A DNA stretch of 64,000 bases from Zoroaster sp. YZ-2022. Lineage: Eukaryota; Echinodermata; Asteroidea; Forcipulatida; Zoroasteridae. Made by a program: the position numbers and the translations under genes. Below, piece by piece: positions 33,348 through 44,979 of this stretch. Position 1 is the stretch's first letter. The number at the start of each line of letters is the position of its first letter. The notes beneath the pieces were generated by a model. That model saw nothing but the letters and a program-made list of their open reading frames with translations, had not been told where the DNA came from and did not search any database. Location: positions 4,154,001 to 4,218,000 of the forward strand of contig CM055834.1 in NCBI GenBank assembly GCA_029582265.1. Direction: 5' to 3'.

Positions 33348-34909
33348 TTCTTCACGATGTAATTGTGCCAGGTTAGATATAAGTTAGCTGTTCTGGGATC
33401 TCTGTGTATACCGAGAGTCCGAGTGTTTGTAGTAATGTTAACAGGTATAGAACAAGGTGAGCTTATTAGGACTGGAAGGCAAAGAATTGGCGCTTTTTGC
33501 CATAATTTACGCTCCTCGCTTTCCTCTGGTTTTGAATGAACATATTTTGACGAACACTTATTCCGAGGGTCTTAATTGTTCTCCAGACTTCATTATTAAG
33601 CCGGGGCAGTGATTGAAGGGTGCAGTTGCTGAAGGGATTAAGGAGATAAATTGGTCAGCATTATAGACAAACTTGTTATCAAGGGTGACGTCGCTGTTTA
33701 CAGTAGGGCCAGGGTTAGCATGGAAATCTCCTTCTACCAAAATATCAATTTGGAAAGATGCCATTGAGCCTCCATAGTAGGCAATGCGAGTTCCAAGGTA
33801 TTTAAGCCTATGAAATTGTGCACTGATACCTATTATGTTTACACTGATGGTAGTAGTAGCATGTACATGTAGGATTATCTGCCAGGTCGAACAGACAAAT
33901 TGATGAGCCCACAAAGGCCAGCAAAATAAGAAACACTCCCTGCTGAGTGGCAGTTCTGATGAATAGGTATCCTTGAGTGTGTTTAGCTGTGTTACATAAT
34001 AAAATAAATCCCAGGCTGTGATTAGTATATAATATGGATGTTAAAGGTAAATACAGGGTGGTTAAATGTAAAATATAGGATTGGTTATCATAAAATAATT
34101 TTTTTTGAATTTGTCTGAAAGCTATCTGATTATTTTTTTAAAGTCCATGATTTTAATTTCGGTTGCAACAACCAAAATTAAAAACAATATGTTTGTTTAC
34201 GTTGTAAAAATGTCACTATTTTCTCCAGACGGACTCAGATGACGGATTGGGCCATTAATTTCCATTGGTTTGTTTTTTAATGTTGAGTTTTTTTTTTTTT
34301 TTAATGTTGAGTCCCACAAAGTAAGAACGCTGATCTGTCAAGTTTACTTAATCCGATATTTTACCTTTACAAAAAGGGAAACCAATTTCTCACAGCAACT
34401 TTCGCCGACTTGTTGAGCACATTTCAACAATTGTTAATAATGGTATTATAATATTTATCGTAAAAAATATAATAGTGGAGAAATAACCGCATTTACATTT
34501 TTTTTTTTGTCTTTGAGATATGGTACTTCAAAATATTATTCTGGTGGGAAAACTATGTTTCTGCCTCTCACTTGGACGGTTTCGCCTATTCTATATCCAC
34601 TTTTACTGACGAGCTCTGGAGCTTGAAAACTGTACCTTTTCACACACATGATTGTTAGTATATATAAGTTTAAGCTAAAGATAATTCAAAGATACTTTAA
34701 CTTAGTGATTTGATGACATAATAAAGACACGCGTGACAAAGAAGAAGAAAACTGGCTGTGAAAAATTGCTCCTTTTTCAACCATTCTGAATATAAGCTGA
34801 AAGTGCACGGAGTGCCACTGGTCAATAGACAAGAAAACACTCACACGCGCGCGCGCACCTAAACCCGCGCGAAATAAATAAAGAACGTGTAGTACAGATA
34901 ATAAGTGGC

Positions 34910-35425
34910 GGCTGAAAGCTGGCGGCGGCCGCCAGATACCGGCGGCCGCCAGATACAAGTTGGCGGCCGCCATGATACGGGTGGCGCCAGATACCAAGTG
35001 GCGGCCGCCAGATAAATTGCGCGGCGGCCGCCAGATAAGTCGTGCGCGCCGCCAGATAATTGCGCGTGGCGGCCGCCAGATACCTGGCGGCGGCCGATAC
35101 CAGATAAGTGGCGGCCGCCAGATACCGCGCGGCGGCCGCCAGATAAGCTGGGCGGCGGCCGCCAGATAATGTGGGTGCCAGTGCGGCCGCCAGATATTGG
35201 CGGCGGCCGCCAGATACCAAGTGGCGGCGGCCGCCAGATATTCAAGGCGGCGGCCGCCAGATACGCGGCGGCCGCCAGATACCCGGGCGGCGGCCGCCAG
35301 ATACGGGCGGCGGCCGCCAGAGTTGAATACGCGGCGCGCACGCCAGATAACGCTCGGCGGCGGTGCCGCCAGATACCAAGTAAGTGGCGGCCGCCAGATA
35401 CTGGCGGCGGCCGCCAGATAAATGG
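34910..35425 (-). repeat. GGCGGCCGCC array, right arm, about 22 units
   Basis: Units of GGCGGCCGCCAGATA with variable spacers, inverted relative to the left array and longer by about six units. A single diverged unit (TATCTGGCCGCCACTAT) lies outside the element at about 36003. The frames spanning it encode only repetitive sequence. Confidence 0.95.
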
Positions 35426-35505
35426 TGTACAAAAAATATATCTGCCACGCACTCATGGGCGAAAATATATTTCCCTTGGCACTATCCTGGGCTTCCGTAG
35501 TATTC

Positions 35506-36447
35506 TGTGGTAAGAAGCAATACCTGTTTAAGTATATGGGCAACTTTTCATTAGTGTTTGTCTTCAAAAATTGTGTTATTTTGCTTACAAAACTTAGGGG
35601 AAGTTTCTTTTTGTTTTTACATGTTACCAACGTTTATTTTATGCATTGAACTCCAAATTTAGAACTCAATTTTGTTCACAAAAACGTTGAGAATTCTTCC
35701 TGAAATGTCATGTACAATAGTAGTATTACCTGTCAATATTTATTGGCTCTGATACTACTACTAGCCTGAGTGAGTAAATCGACTTCACCATGACTGGCGT
35801 GATTAATCTGTTAATCACCCAGTGTCAACAAGACAACCTCAAATCAAGTGAAGTTAGACAAAATGCAATGGTTTAAAGAATGTAGTATCCCACTGCCACT
35901 TTTCTAATCATTTTTACTCAAAAGTTATCATCTGTACTCTTTCCTTTAGTAATTAGGTGACAGATAAGATTTACATTATTAGCAATATGGGGTAGAATGT
36001 CGTATCTGGCCGCCACTATTTTCATTAAATATAACCAATAATGTAATCTCACCTACCTGGGTAAGGTGGAGAACATATGGATGATGATGATGACATATAC
36101 TCAAAGTATTCCAGGATATTTATTTCATGGAAAAAATCAGGCATTTTTGGTATATAAGGATGACTTCCTCAGTCATGTCAGTCTGATCTTGTAAACCCAA
36201 CGAAAATTAGTGACCAACACAGTCATTGTACATGCGTAGTGGCAACTATAATAGGATCCTTCTATTTTCTGAAGGGAGGATTTTTTAGAAGGGAGGGATC
36301 AAGTCCGGAAAACCATCATAAAAGTGGACTTTGAAAGATAGTTTTCGCTTTCTGTACCACCAAAAATCGATAGAATGATTTTTTTACTGGGTTAGTGGTT
36401 GCAAAAAAAAAAGCCCTTCAAAAGTGGCGGTAGCTGGATACGACATT
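35506..36447. other. Non-coding stretch up to assembly gap
   Basis: No gene recognised. It holds the stray array monomer near 36003-36019, a GATGATGATGATGA run near 36080, and AGGGAGGATTTTTTAGAAGG type repeats near 36275. The sequence ends in a 500-N gap (36448-36947). Confidence 0.45.
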
Positions 36448-36947
36448 NNNNNNNNNNNNNNNNNNNNNNNNNNNNNNNNNNNNNNNNNNNNNNNNNNNNN
36501 NNNNNNNNNNNNNNNNNNNNNNNNNNNNNNNNNNNNNNNNNNNNNNNNNNNNNNNNNNNNNNNNNNNNNNNNNNNNNNNNNNNNNNNNNNNNNNNNNNNN
36601 NNNNNNNNNNNNNNNNNNNNNNNNNNNNNNNNNNNNNNNNNNNNNNNNNNNNNNNNNNNNNNNNNNNNNNNNNNNNNNNNNNNNNNNNNNNNNNNNNNNN
36701 NNNNNNNNNNNNNNNNNNNNNNNNNNNNNNNNNNNNNNNNNNNNNNNNNNNNNNNNNNNNNNNNNNNNNNNNNNNNNNNNNNNNNNNNNNNNNNNNNNNN
36801 NNNNNNNNNNNNNNNNNNNNNNNNNNNNNNNNNNNNNNNNNNNNNNNNNNNNNNNNNNNNNNNNNNNNNNNNNNNNNNNNNNNNNNNNNNNNNNNNNNNN
36901 NNNNNNNNNNNNNNNNNNNNNNNNNNNNNNNNNNNNNNNNNNNNNNN
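36448..36947. other. Assembly gap of exactly 500 N
   Basis: Placeholder gap; it removes the N-terminal part of the adjacent Tc1-like transposase. Confidence 0.99.
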
Positions 36948-37473
36948 GGCGGGGGAAGGTGAACGTTTCCAGGACAACTGTGTCATGGAACACAACGCAT
37001 GGGGAGGGCTGAACGTCATGATCTGGGGTGGCATTGGCCTCAACCAGCTGCTGGGGCCAGTTTTCTTCCTGGTCAGGGAAACGGCGTTACTGCACAGCGT
37101 TACATTGATCAAATCCTTCGGCCTCATGTGGCGCCATTTTTCCATGCCCATAACAACTTCATTTTTCAGCAGGATAATGCACGTGCACATTCAGCAAGGG
37201 TCACACAGGACTTCCTGCATCAACAGAACATCCAGACGATGGTGTGGCCCGCACTGAGTCCGGACTTAAACCCCAATGAACACTTTTGGGATATGCTACA
37301 GAGAGAGGCTGAATTCAGTCCGTCCCAGACCAATGACAGCCGCACAGCTTCAGCAAGCCATTACCCAGTCCTGGAACAACATCCCCAGAGCCTCAGTCCA
37401 TCGTCTTGTCCACTCCATGAGACGAAGGTGCCAGGCCGTCATTGATGCCAATGGAGGTCACACACGGTATTGA
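36948..37473 (+). pseudogene. Tc1/mariner-family transposase, C-terminal part
   Basis: The DDE transposase core is readable across frames. A WGGIGLN stretch is followed in another frame by RYIDQILRPHVAPFFHAHN, then FQQDNARAHSARV with the second catalytic Asp. The third acidic residue lies in LSPDLNPNEHFWD, a DD34E-type arrangement. A third frame gives the C-terminus RRRCQAVIDANGGHTRY and stop at 37471-37473. Such enzymes cut and paste DNA at TA. The N-terminal DNA-binding domain is hidden by the gap. At least two frameshifts inactivate it. No matching terminal inverted repeat was found downstream. Confidence 0.85.
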
Positions 37474-38019
37474 TCCACAGGAAGTGAATGTTCGTTTTGT
37501 TGAACATTGGACTGTACAGTTTGAAAGACAAATGTCCAAAGAACATTTTTCTAGAATTTTGTTTCGATTCATTGAACGGTTATCATGAATGGATTTTTCG
37601 TCTAATTTGATTAAACTGGATCTGAACAAACATTTGCTGTTCAGTATATTATTTAACATAATATTAATAATCGATAATGGCAACACGGAAACTAACGAAG
37701 AGAGCAAATAGACGCATAATCAAAACAGAAAACAAAACGGTTTTCACATGAACACTCTTATTATCAAAGTTAGCAGAACATTTTGAACTTCAAATTACAA
37801 ACCGATCCATTGCAAAACAATCTCAAACTGAAAATAAATGCTCCTGGAAAAGGTTTCCATGTTCATTCCAACCCCTGCTACACCAACCCGTTCAACCCTT
37901 TTGAGTGACGTCAACATTTTCCAGAGGAAATTGAGAATAAACCATCCAAAACTCATCCGTTCAAACCACCGATCACTTGGCATCCAAACACAACACAGAG
38001 TACAACGCTCGATAACTAT

Positions 38020-38361
38020 GTGGAAGCCGCTAAATACGAAATTTGGGATTTCAGAAATCTCATACATGAATCTCACACCATGAATCATTCATCACCGAGC
38101 CAGACTGAGCCAGACAAACCACAAACGGACAAACTTAACAATTGGAACACCACTCATCTTCTGGATAAGCCGCCCAATAATCACAAAGATGTGAAACAAG
38201 CAGTTAACAAATACTGGTCAAATCACATGTTCAAAATGCACAAACGCACTCAAACAAACAAAACAAAAATCGAACAAACGAACAAAATCAACAGTTTGAT
38301 AAACCAAAATATGTCTTATCCAAGGATAAGGCAGGAGACAACCCATTCATCTGAACACTAA
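38020..38361 (+). CDS. Unknown repeat-borne ORF in right arm
   Basis: A 113-residue open frame starting in EAAKYEIWDFRNLIHES, rich in Asn, Lys and Thr, ending at a TAA. Its inverted counterpart in the left arm (about 23017-23360) is also partly open. No family recognised. It appears to be the continuation of the protein whose earlier part survives at 23834-24181 in the other arm. An upstream frame (37838-38083) overlaps it in another phase. Confidence 0.35.
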   Translation: MEAAKYEIWDFRNLIHESHTMNHSSPSQTEPDKPQTDKLNNWNTTHLLDKPPNNHKDVKQAVNKYWSNHMFKMHKRTQTNKTKIEQTNKINSLINQNMSYPRIRQETTHSSEH

Positions 38362-39180
38362 TCGCAACTGATGATTGCCCGCATTTGAGGCATGAAAGCA
38401 CGCTATTACTACCCAAGGATCTGGAAAATATCCAGTCTCTTAACCATCTCCACCAATTTGACCAATTGATCAAATTTAGGTACCTCAAACTAAGGTCAAT
38501 TATTCCTACACTCATCTTTGTCAAGACGACAATAATTATTACCGGAATAATCAGAAACAGACAAAACATAATTTTGTACTAAAACTACAACCTGATTTAA
38601 CAAGTCAACAGAGGTGAAGTGTCACTAAATGGGATTGCACCATCAATCTTTTCACACTGAAAAGTATTTGTTGAAATGGTTGTCACAAATCAATATTTCG
38701 TTAATCTACCTGTGAGATTTGTAACTGTTAATGTTCCATGATTTGTGTAAAATTTCCAGCAGTAAATCTTGAAAAATATTATTTGTTTTAAAATGTTTCC
38801 TAAATAAAAAAAATATACTCAAATGGAAACGGTACATATCATTATCCCTCGTTATGTAATGATGTTGCTTTGTCTTAAAAGAAAATTAAGGGTAATGGGA
38901 GCAGATGACAGTTATTATCAAAATAATTAACATTGCTAATTGTTCGATAGTGATGTGAAACCACGGGTGAAATGGGGTGAATTGGCATATATTTGGTGGA
39001 AAGGAGGGCCACATTTTTACTAAAAATATCACTGGTCACACAAGTAAAACAAAATATTATTAGCTGACTCAATTATGAAAATCAAGTAAATTGTGATTTG
39101 AGTTTGTTGACAACTATATTTAATCTAAATTTAGCATGGTGGAAGAAAAGTACGAGGAAAGGATTTTAAAGCATTAAAGA

Positions 39181-39396
39181 GCACCATGTAATATCTCTAC
39201 AATGATTTGTAAATAGTAGTGGTTCTCACTGAAAAGAACCGGTGGTTTGACAACTCTACGTTTCAATCAGTATACTTCGATTGTCTTCAGACGATCGGAG
39301 CATCGGAGTACACTGATCACAAAGTCAAGTCGTCAAACTATCAAATCTGCTCAGAACCACACACTATTACAACTCATTAGAGATATTACATGGTGC
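39181..39396. repeat. Family-2 Penelope-type inverted terminus pair, right arm
   Basis: Best-preserved copy: GCACCATGTAATATCTCTA ends, GGTTCTCACTGAAAAGAACC stem-loop, and ACGTTTCAATC...GATTGTCTTCAG (on the minus strand CTGAAGACAATC...GATTGAAACGT). Confidence 0.75.
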
Positions 39397-39399
39397 TAA

Positions 39400-39780
39400 C
39401 TGCCTCTAACTGTACAATTTCTAATTTTGAGGCAGTCATCTTTGGTGGATCAAGCAGGGATCGAAATGTTCCGTTGGTTTGGTTTGGTTTATTACTCAAC
39501 GTAATATATATAATACTAACAAACATAATATAACACATACAATTTAACAATGGATCTGCATTACAATGACTTTTTACTCAAATTACTTAACAATCTTTTT
39601 AAACGTCAATTAAACATAATTATACAAATGAAGAATTATCAATTAATACTGACAGTAAAACAACGATTGTTTTAGCAGCGGCACCTAACCGTACATTATA
39701 TCAAATGTTCCCAAGTATATCAAATGTCCCCCAACTTTTTTGATGGCCCATAAATAAATAAAAAAGAAATAAATATCTTA
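39400..39780. repeat. CCAAA-tailed repeat, right-arm copy 1
   Basis: Inverted copy of 21600-21940, including TTGGTTTGGTTTGGTTTATT and ending at GATGGCCCATAAATAAATA, then cut off at the SINE-like insert. Confidence 0.65.
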
Positions 39781-39803
39781 GCCTGTCCTGGTCAATCGTC
39801 ATC

Positions 39804-39960
39804 GGGCAAGCTCGGTGGTCGAGAGGTAAGACGTCTGCAGGTCGTGTGTTCGAATCCCGCCCGAGTCGCCTGTGTAGTTTTTTCACAGACACTCGGAAAG
39901 CACTGAGCATACAGTGCTATACACACGTCGGTGTAGGGCAAAATTAAATCAATTGTTTAT
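39804..39960 (+). mobile_element. tRNA-like SINE fragment of a different family
   Basis: GGGCAAGCTCGGTGGTCGAG and the B box GTTCGAATCCC with complementary GGGC/GCCC ends give a tRNA-like head. A non-tRNA body with AAGCACTGAGCATACAGTGC and an AAATTAAAT tail follows. It interrupts the arm at a position where the left arm is continuous. Confidence 0.55.
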
Positions 39961-40547
39961 CTCCCGACGCAAGAATTTCACCAATCTATATATATCATAT
40001 AGGTTATATCATACAGCTAGTGTATCAGCGAAGTTAGCTACTCATGTATCTGGGCTACTCTTGGGTCCTGCAATGAACAGGTTATATCATATAGGTTATA
40101 TCATACAGGTTTTATGGAAACACCAACCAATATTTTGTAGCAAACTTGTAACAGTCAAGTAAAACACCAGCAGTTTAACAGCATAACAAATTTAGGAGTT
40201 ATTGACATACCCCTGTGTACCCAGTTGCAGGTGGAAAAAGTGACTCTCAACCATTTAATAAATAACAATTCAATACAAAGATGGATTAAACAAATAATCT
40301 CTTGTTAAAATTGCTAAAAGAAAATGGCTAAGTGCCCCACAATGACCTACTGCGAATTATGAATTGTATAACACATATAATTTGCCTAACCCAATGTATC
40401 ACAACAATAAAACAGAAAATGGAAATGTCGAACAAAGCTCACATTATGATGGTAAAACTGTACATACAATAACATTACAATATGTATTTCAATAAAGTTA
40501 AATACATGAACTAAAACGCTAGTACATCGTAAACACTCAACCCAATC

Positions 40548-40643
40548 AGTATACTTCGATCGGAGTTTCGTAGTATACTGATCACAAAGTCAAGTTGTCA
40601 GAACCACACACTATTACAACTCATTAGAGACATCACATGGTGC
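40548..40643 (-). repeat. Partial family-2 terminus
   Basis: Truncated family-2 terminus: TCAGTATACTTCGATCGGAG to CATCACATGGTGC, followed by another CCAAA-tailed repeat copy. Confidence 0.6.
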
Positions 40644-40659
40644 CTCTAACTGTACAATT

Positions 40660-41470
40660 TCTAATTTGCAGTCATCTTTGGTGGATCAAGCAGGGATCAA
40701 AATGTTCCGTTGGTTTGGTTTGGTTTATTACACAACATAATAGATATAATACTAACAAACATAATATAACACAATTTTTTTTACAATGAATCTGCATTAC
40801 AGTGACGTTTTACTCAAATTACTTAACAATCTTTTTAAACGTCAATTAAAAATATACAAATGAAGAATTATCAATTAATACTGACAGTAAAACAACGATT
40901 GTTTTAGCAGCGGCACCTAACCGTACATTATATCAAATGTTCCCAAGTATATCAAATGTCCCCCAACTTTTTTGATGACCAATAAATAAATAAAAAATAA
41001 AAAAATATTTTAGCCTATCCTGACTACTGAGTACTAGCCTACCGTTTGTCTTGCAACACAACAAATATCCATAAAGCGCTCAGAACGCTACACAGAGCGT
41101 CCAGGAGACTGGAACAACAATCCACCACCCCATTTTCCCGTCCATTGGCGTAGATCGGTTTTGAATTGAGGCCAGTTGAAAGACATGTATTCCCAACATT
41201 TTTCAGTAGGGGTGGGGTGGGGGACGACAGTATATGAATAATTGTCCCCCACTTTGATAGCTCATACAATATAATGATCTAAATAATTAATTAGGCTTAC
41301 CCTGAATCCCGAGGAGTATTCTACAGTTTTTCTTGCAACCCCACAGAACATAAAATAAGTCATCATGAAGCACTCAGAACGCACTACTGAGGATCTTGAA
41401 TCAAACAATTTCCGTTGTCCGTAAGGCCGTCCCTTACACCGAGGCTCACCCATGCAGAGTAGCGGAGAAG
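40660..41470. repeat. CCAAA-tailed repeat, right-arm copy 2
   Basis: Inverted copy of 21100-21940 extending to GAGGCTCACCCATGCAGAGT. The sequence then re-enters DIRS-flank sequence already present at about 40215, so a local duplication has occurred (about 40215-40545 resembles 41500-41820). Confidence 0.65.
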
Positions 41471-42302
41471 GTCGGATCGAGGGGGCCAATCAGTTGCAGG
41501 TGGAAAAAGTGACTCTCAACCATTTAGTAAATAACAATTCAATACACAGATGGATTAAACAAATAAACTCTTGTTAAAAATGCTAAAGGAAAATGGCTAA
41601 GTGCCCCACGATGAACTACTGCGAATTATGAATTGTATAACACATTATAATTTGCCTAACCCAATGTATCACAATAATAAAACAGAAAATGGAAATTTGC
41701 AATGTCGAACAAAGCTCACATTATGATGGTAAAGCTATACATACAATAACATTACAATATGTATTTCAATAAAGTTAAATACATGAACTAAAACGCTAGT
41801 ACATCGTAAACACTCAACCCAACTCATAATAATAATTGGGCCCGGAATATGTCACAACAAAAGCGTAGCAAAATGGGATGTTAAGATTTTCGTAAGAAAA
41901 GGACATAAGTTCAATTTTCTCATGATCAATTTTAACTAAGGCTACATCCATACCTACCCAAAATAACTTAAAATAATGGGGCAAGCTTCCGTCTAGATTG
42001 CAATGGTTAAAGTATGAATATGGGCGAGTTTGGTTATAAATCCTCCATCTGTTAGTGATTAGTCAAATTGTGATGGGAACGTCTTCCTGTGTCACTGATA
42101 AACTCGGTAGAATTCCAATCAAACTTCACTTCTTTCGTTTATGTTTTGCTTAATTATACCTCGTCATCACTTCCCACTTCCTACTTCAGGCAACACACAA
42201 TCAACCATGGTTACGTCACATAATTTATTCATACAATACTTCGCAAGTTTTAATCTTAGTTTCTTCATAAAGAAACACAATGTTCAATTGTCAAGTACTT
42301 AT

Positions 42303-42456
42303 GTGCCTTCAATATACCTGTCTTGATACCTGCATCATACAGAGTAGTTTTGATCAAACGAGATATTGTCTCAGATCCCTCTTGCAATGTGTGGGCCAAC
42401 ATCACTTCACTTATAAATAAACTCCTTTGCTGACCTCGCAAAGGTTTTGTATTAAG
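42303..42456 (-). pseudogene. Tyrosine recombinase fragment, right arm
   Basis: Mirror of 18781-18981, reading GSETISRLIKTTLYDAGIK and GILKAH. A deletion of about 200 bp relative to the left arm then removes the H-x-x-R arginine and everything after it. Confidence 0.6.
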
Positions 42457-42859
42457 ATAGTGTGTGTCTTTATATTTATCAGTTTATCAGTTTATCATGA
42501 GGATACCTGTACAGCACCACAGCAATAGGTGGTTTGCCGATGTTACTTGTCTTTTGTCCATTTAGAAACAACAAACATTAACTTTTTAGTTGTCACAGTA
42601 ACATGATATAAATCAAGTAAGACATGGTTTGACATCTCTGTTCAAAAATCAAAGCAACAAGCAGCTGTATCATCTTTTATTAAATACTAACCTATCACAA
42701 GGATACTAACGTCCCATGTAAATGTGTATCTGGAAATACTGGGTCTCATATTGAATATGCCTGTCATGAATATTTTAATCAGTGGGTGACACCCATCTAT
42801 GAGGCTACAATTGCTGACAGTGCACTGCGTAGTGTTTTCAGCGTGGTGTAGCTGTTTCC

Positions 42860-43144
42860 TTCGTCAAATCATTCAAGAATCGCAGCTATACAGATCCTCA
42901 AAGGGGATTATTTTCTGACAGAGCACGGAACAGATCAATGATCGGTAAATTGGCTAATGAACTTGCTTGACGTCGCAGGTTTTCCCTGACAAATGGCAGG
43001 CCATCAGTAGCAGATGATCTCGCCATTGGTGAAGTCTGCCTGAGGAAGGAAGTGAAAGAAAATCAGCTCATTGAGGCAATATCACTGGTCAATTTGAGCA
43101 TCTTTGAAAACCAACTGGGGAAATGCATTGACTTTATTGTTTGA
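42860..43144 (+). pseudogene. Unrecognised coding-like remnant
   Basis: An open frame with a single in-frame stop reads SFKNRSYTDPQRGLFSDRA, then MIGKLANELA, stop, RRRFSLTNGRPSVADDLA and ending LGKCIDFIV. Composition looks coding but no family was recognised. It lies in sequence present only in the right arm, so it may belong to another mobile element or a gene fragment carried by it. Confidence 0.3.
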
Positions 43145-43804
43145 TCAGGCTAGCGTAAAGGCATCATTATGAAATGCGCATGGATAAGGATTCCAAGATA
43201 CATAATTATGTGGATGGATCTAATGGTTTATTCTTGACGCAAATAGGGCCTATGTCAATATTAGGTGTCATGAATTTACCAATAATTTGTTGGAAAATCT
43301 CTTTGTGCAATTCCCGTTTGATATGTATCAGCATACATGTTACTGACCCCAGGCATGTAAGACACACAGAACCATATTTGCCAAGTCATGCACCATGCAT
43401 CATTTCCAATTGGTAGTTCGTTTAACTGAAGGGAATGTGTGCCGCCACATTACATCTTATACACACAGAAAGTCTCACTTTCTGCCCGATTAGACTGTCC
43501 CTGTCCTCCATTCTGGGGGAAAGTGGACAACTCCATTTTCTGTTATTTGACAGTAGAAAATGAGAATTTGGAAAAATGGGTTTTACCAAACTTTTGGTTC
43601 TCATTCTCCGTAAGTTATAGCGCATACGGCATTATAGCTTTTAAGACTTGGTATAGCTGATATTTATACAAAAGTACCACGTGTTATAATACAAAGAGTT
43701 GTTTATATTGTTCATGACTTTATATTTGTCTGCAATGTTACAGAAGCCAGAAAACAATAACAAAAATGTTATTGTTATAATTATTTATAATTATGCCCTG
43801 TATG

Positions 43805-44115
43805 TTAACACTGGAGCGCGCTGTGTACGTACAGTTTACACGCAGCGTGTAAAATGAGACAAGGCATTTTGTAATGATAGTTCTGAATATATGACACGGT
43901 TCTTGTGTTGTCTGATTTCAGAAGTACATGAATGTCCCTGTGCTCATTGGAAAGGGACTGTAAAGCAAAAAACGCAGGTTTGTAACTCAAGATTATTGCC
44001 ATGGTAAACAGCCTTATCAACTGATCATTGTCCACCCAATGCATGTACTTTACACTGGGCACCCAAGCCCATAGTAGCTGTATCAGTGTGGATAATGAAA
44101 TCGGGCTTGTTTCTG
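43805..44115 (-). pseudogene. DIRS-like RNase H remnant
   Basis: In two frames the minus strand reads FIIHTDTATMGLGAQCK (the T/D-D-A-type first motif), then ALGGQ with a stop, then FFALQSLSNEHRDIHVLLKS and DNTRTVSYIQN. That order, with the DN-x-x-x-VSYI motif, is the RNase H of DIRS retrotransposons. The region between 44116 and 44375 should hold the RT C-terminus but is not readable. Confidence 0.6.
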
Positions 44116-44979
44116 TGAATTGGGGTACTATGGGTGGTGTTCAGCAAGTCACCAATTTAAATCTGACTTTACCCAGTCAGACAGAGACATTTGTGGCTTA
44201 AAATGGTTGCCATTTTCAGTTAAAGCTGCATTTTTAAAAAGTTTTAACAATAATTTGCTATACGGTACAGCTATCTCGCAAGAGAGCAACAACTCTATTA
44301 CTATTACTCTATTAGAGCAACATCACAAATTGTTCGGACATTGAGTCGTACTAATGGCCATAACCATTTTCCATTTTGTAGCTCTTGTGTGAGGGCTCAT
44401 CGAGCATTAGCATTAGTACTGCACTCCGTAACCGTTGAACCTATCAACAACGAGTCGTCAATGCAATCACGTGACTCATAGCATCTTTGTCTTCAAAAAT
44501 GCAATTAAAAGCTTCATTATTATTATTATTATTATTATTGTGGGGAGGTGAAAACCCTCGGGACAAAATGTAACCCAAACAGTAAGCAGGTAAATTCGAA
44601 CAATTTGTTTTGCCATTAAAAACGCAAACATGTTCCATCATCTTTGGCAATGGGTACTGCAAGTTGTACAAGTCGATATATGTCATGAAGCACTTTGACC
44701 GAATTAATTGCAGTGCTAACTAGTTTGTTTCCATTTTGGAATTTCCAATGGAAATAAGCAACAAATTTATTCAATTCACAAAGATTGATGATTTGGTCCT
44801 TTTTAGACTGAATACAAATAATGTGAAGCAAAAATCACCAGCAATGTGTGATGGCTCCTCTTTGGAGAATTTCTTAATTTCTTCCGAGATAATTTAAGTA
44901 TCTCTTGAAGAAAAGGAATTTGGTTAAGGTGTGAATAACTGGAATGCTATACTGCATCTAAAACCCACCTATCTGAAGT

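Larger units (their letters stand above)
30341..33914 (-). mobile_element. CR1/L2-like non-LTR retrotransposon, frame-broken
   Basis: Reading down the minus strand in order: a leader with the 2A-like motif GDFHANPGP (33.7 kb), an apurinic-type endonuclease (33.3-32.3 kb), a reverse transcriptase (32.0-31.2 kb) and a C-terminal region. The 3' end is GCGCTATATATAAATG followed by ATT/TTA repeats at about 30341-30360. The domain order and NPGP motif fit CR1/L2-group elements described from echinoderms. It lies inside the foldback element. Several frameshifts break the protein, so it is an old copy. Confidence 0.85.
29691..35499. mobile_element. Foldback/TU-like element with long composite inverted arms
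   Basis: Seen: GTATTC occurs at 29685-29690 and 35500-35505, directly outside inverted ends TACGGAAGCC. The left arm runs to about 30199 and the right arm from about 34781. Each has an outer unique part, a GC-rich array based on GGCGGCCGCCAGATA, and an inner part (CGCGCGGGTTTAG to ATATTCAGAATG). Known: sea urchin TU elements are foldback transposons whose inverted arms have an outer domain of 15-bp tandem repeats. Inference: this is a related element. Arm lengths differ (about 509 and 719 bp) because array copy number differs. The interior is mostly a LINE; no transposase was found. Confidence 0.75.

Noticed and set aside
34686..35630. 314-codon open frame and several others across the GGCGGCCGCC arrays
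   Set aside because: The frames only translate the tandem repeat (IWRPP, LAAA) and exist on both strands and in several phases.
36948..37640. Autonomous Tc1 element
   Set aside because: The 5' half is in a gap, the frame is broken and no downstream inverted terminus was found.
39804..39872. tRNA gene
   Set aside because: Stem pairing is imperfect and a non-tRNA tail follows; more likely a SINE head.
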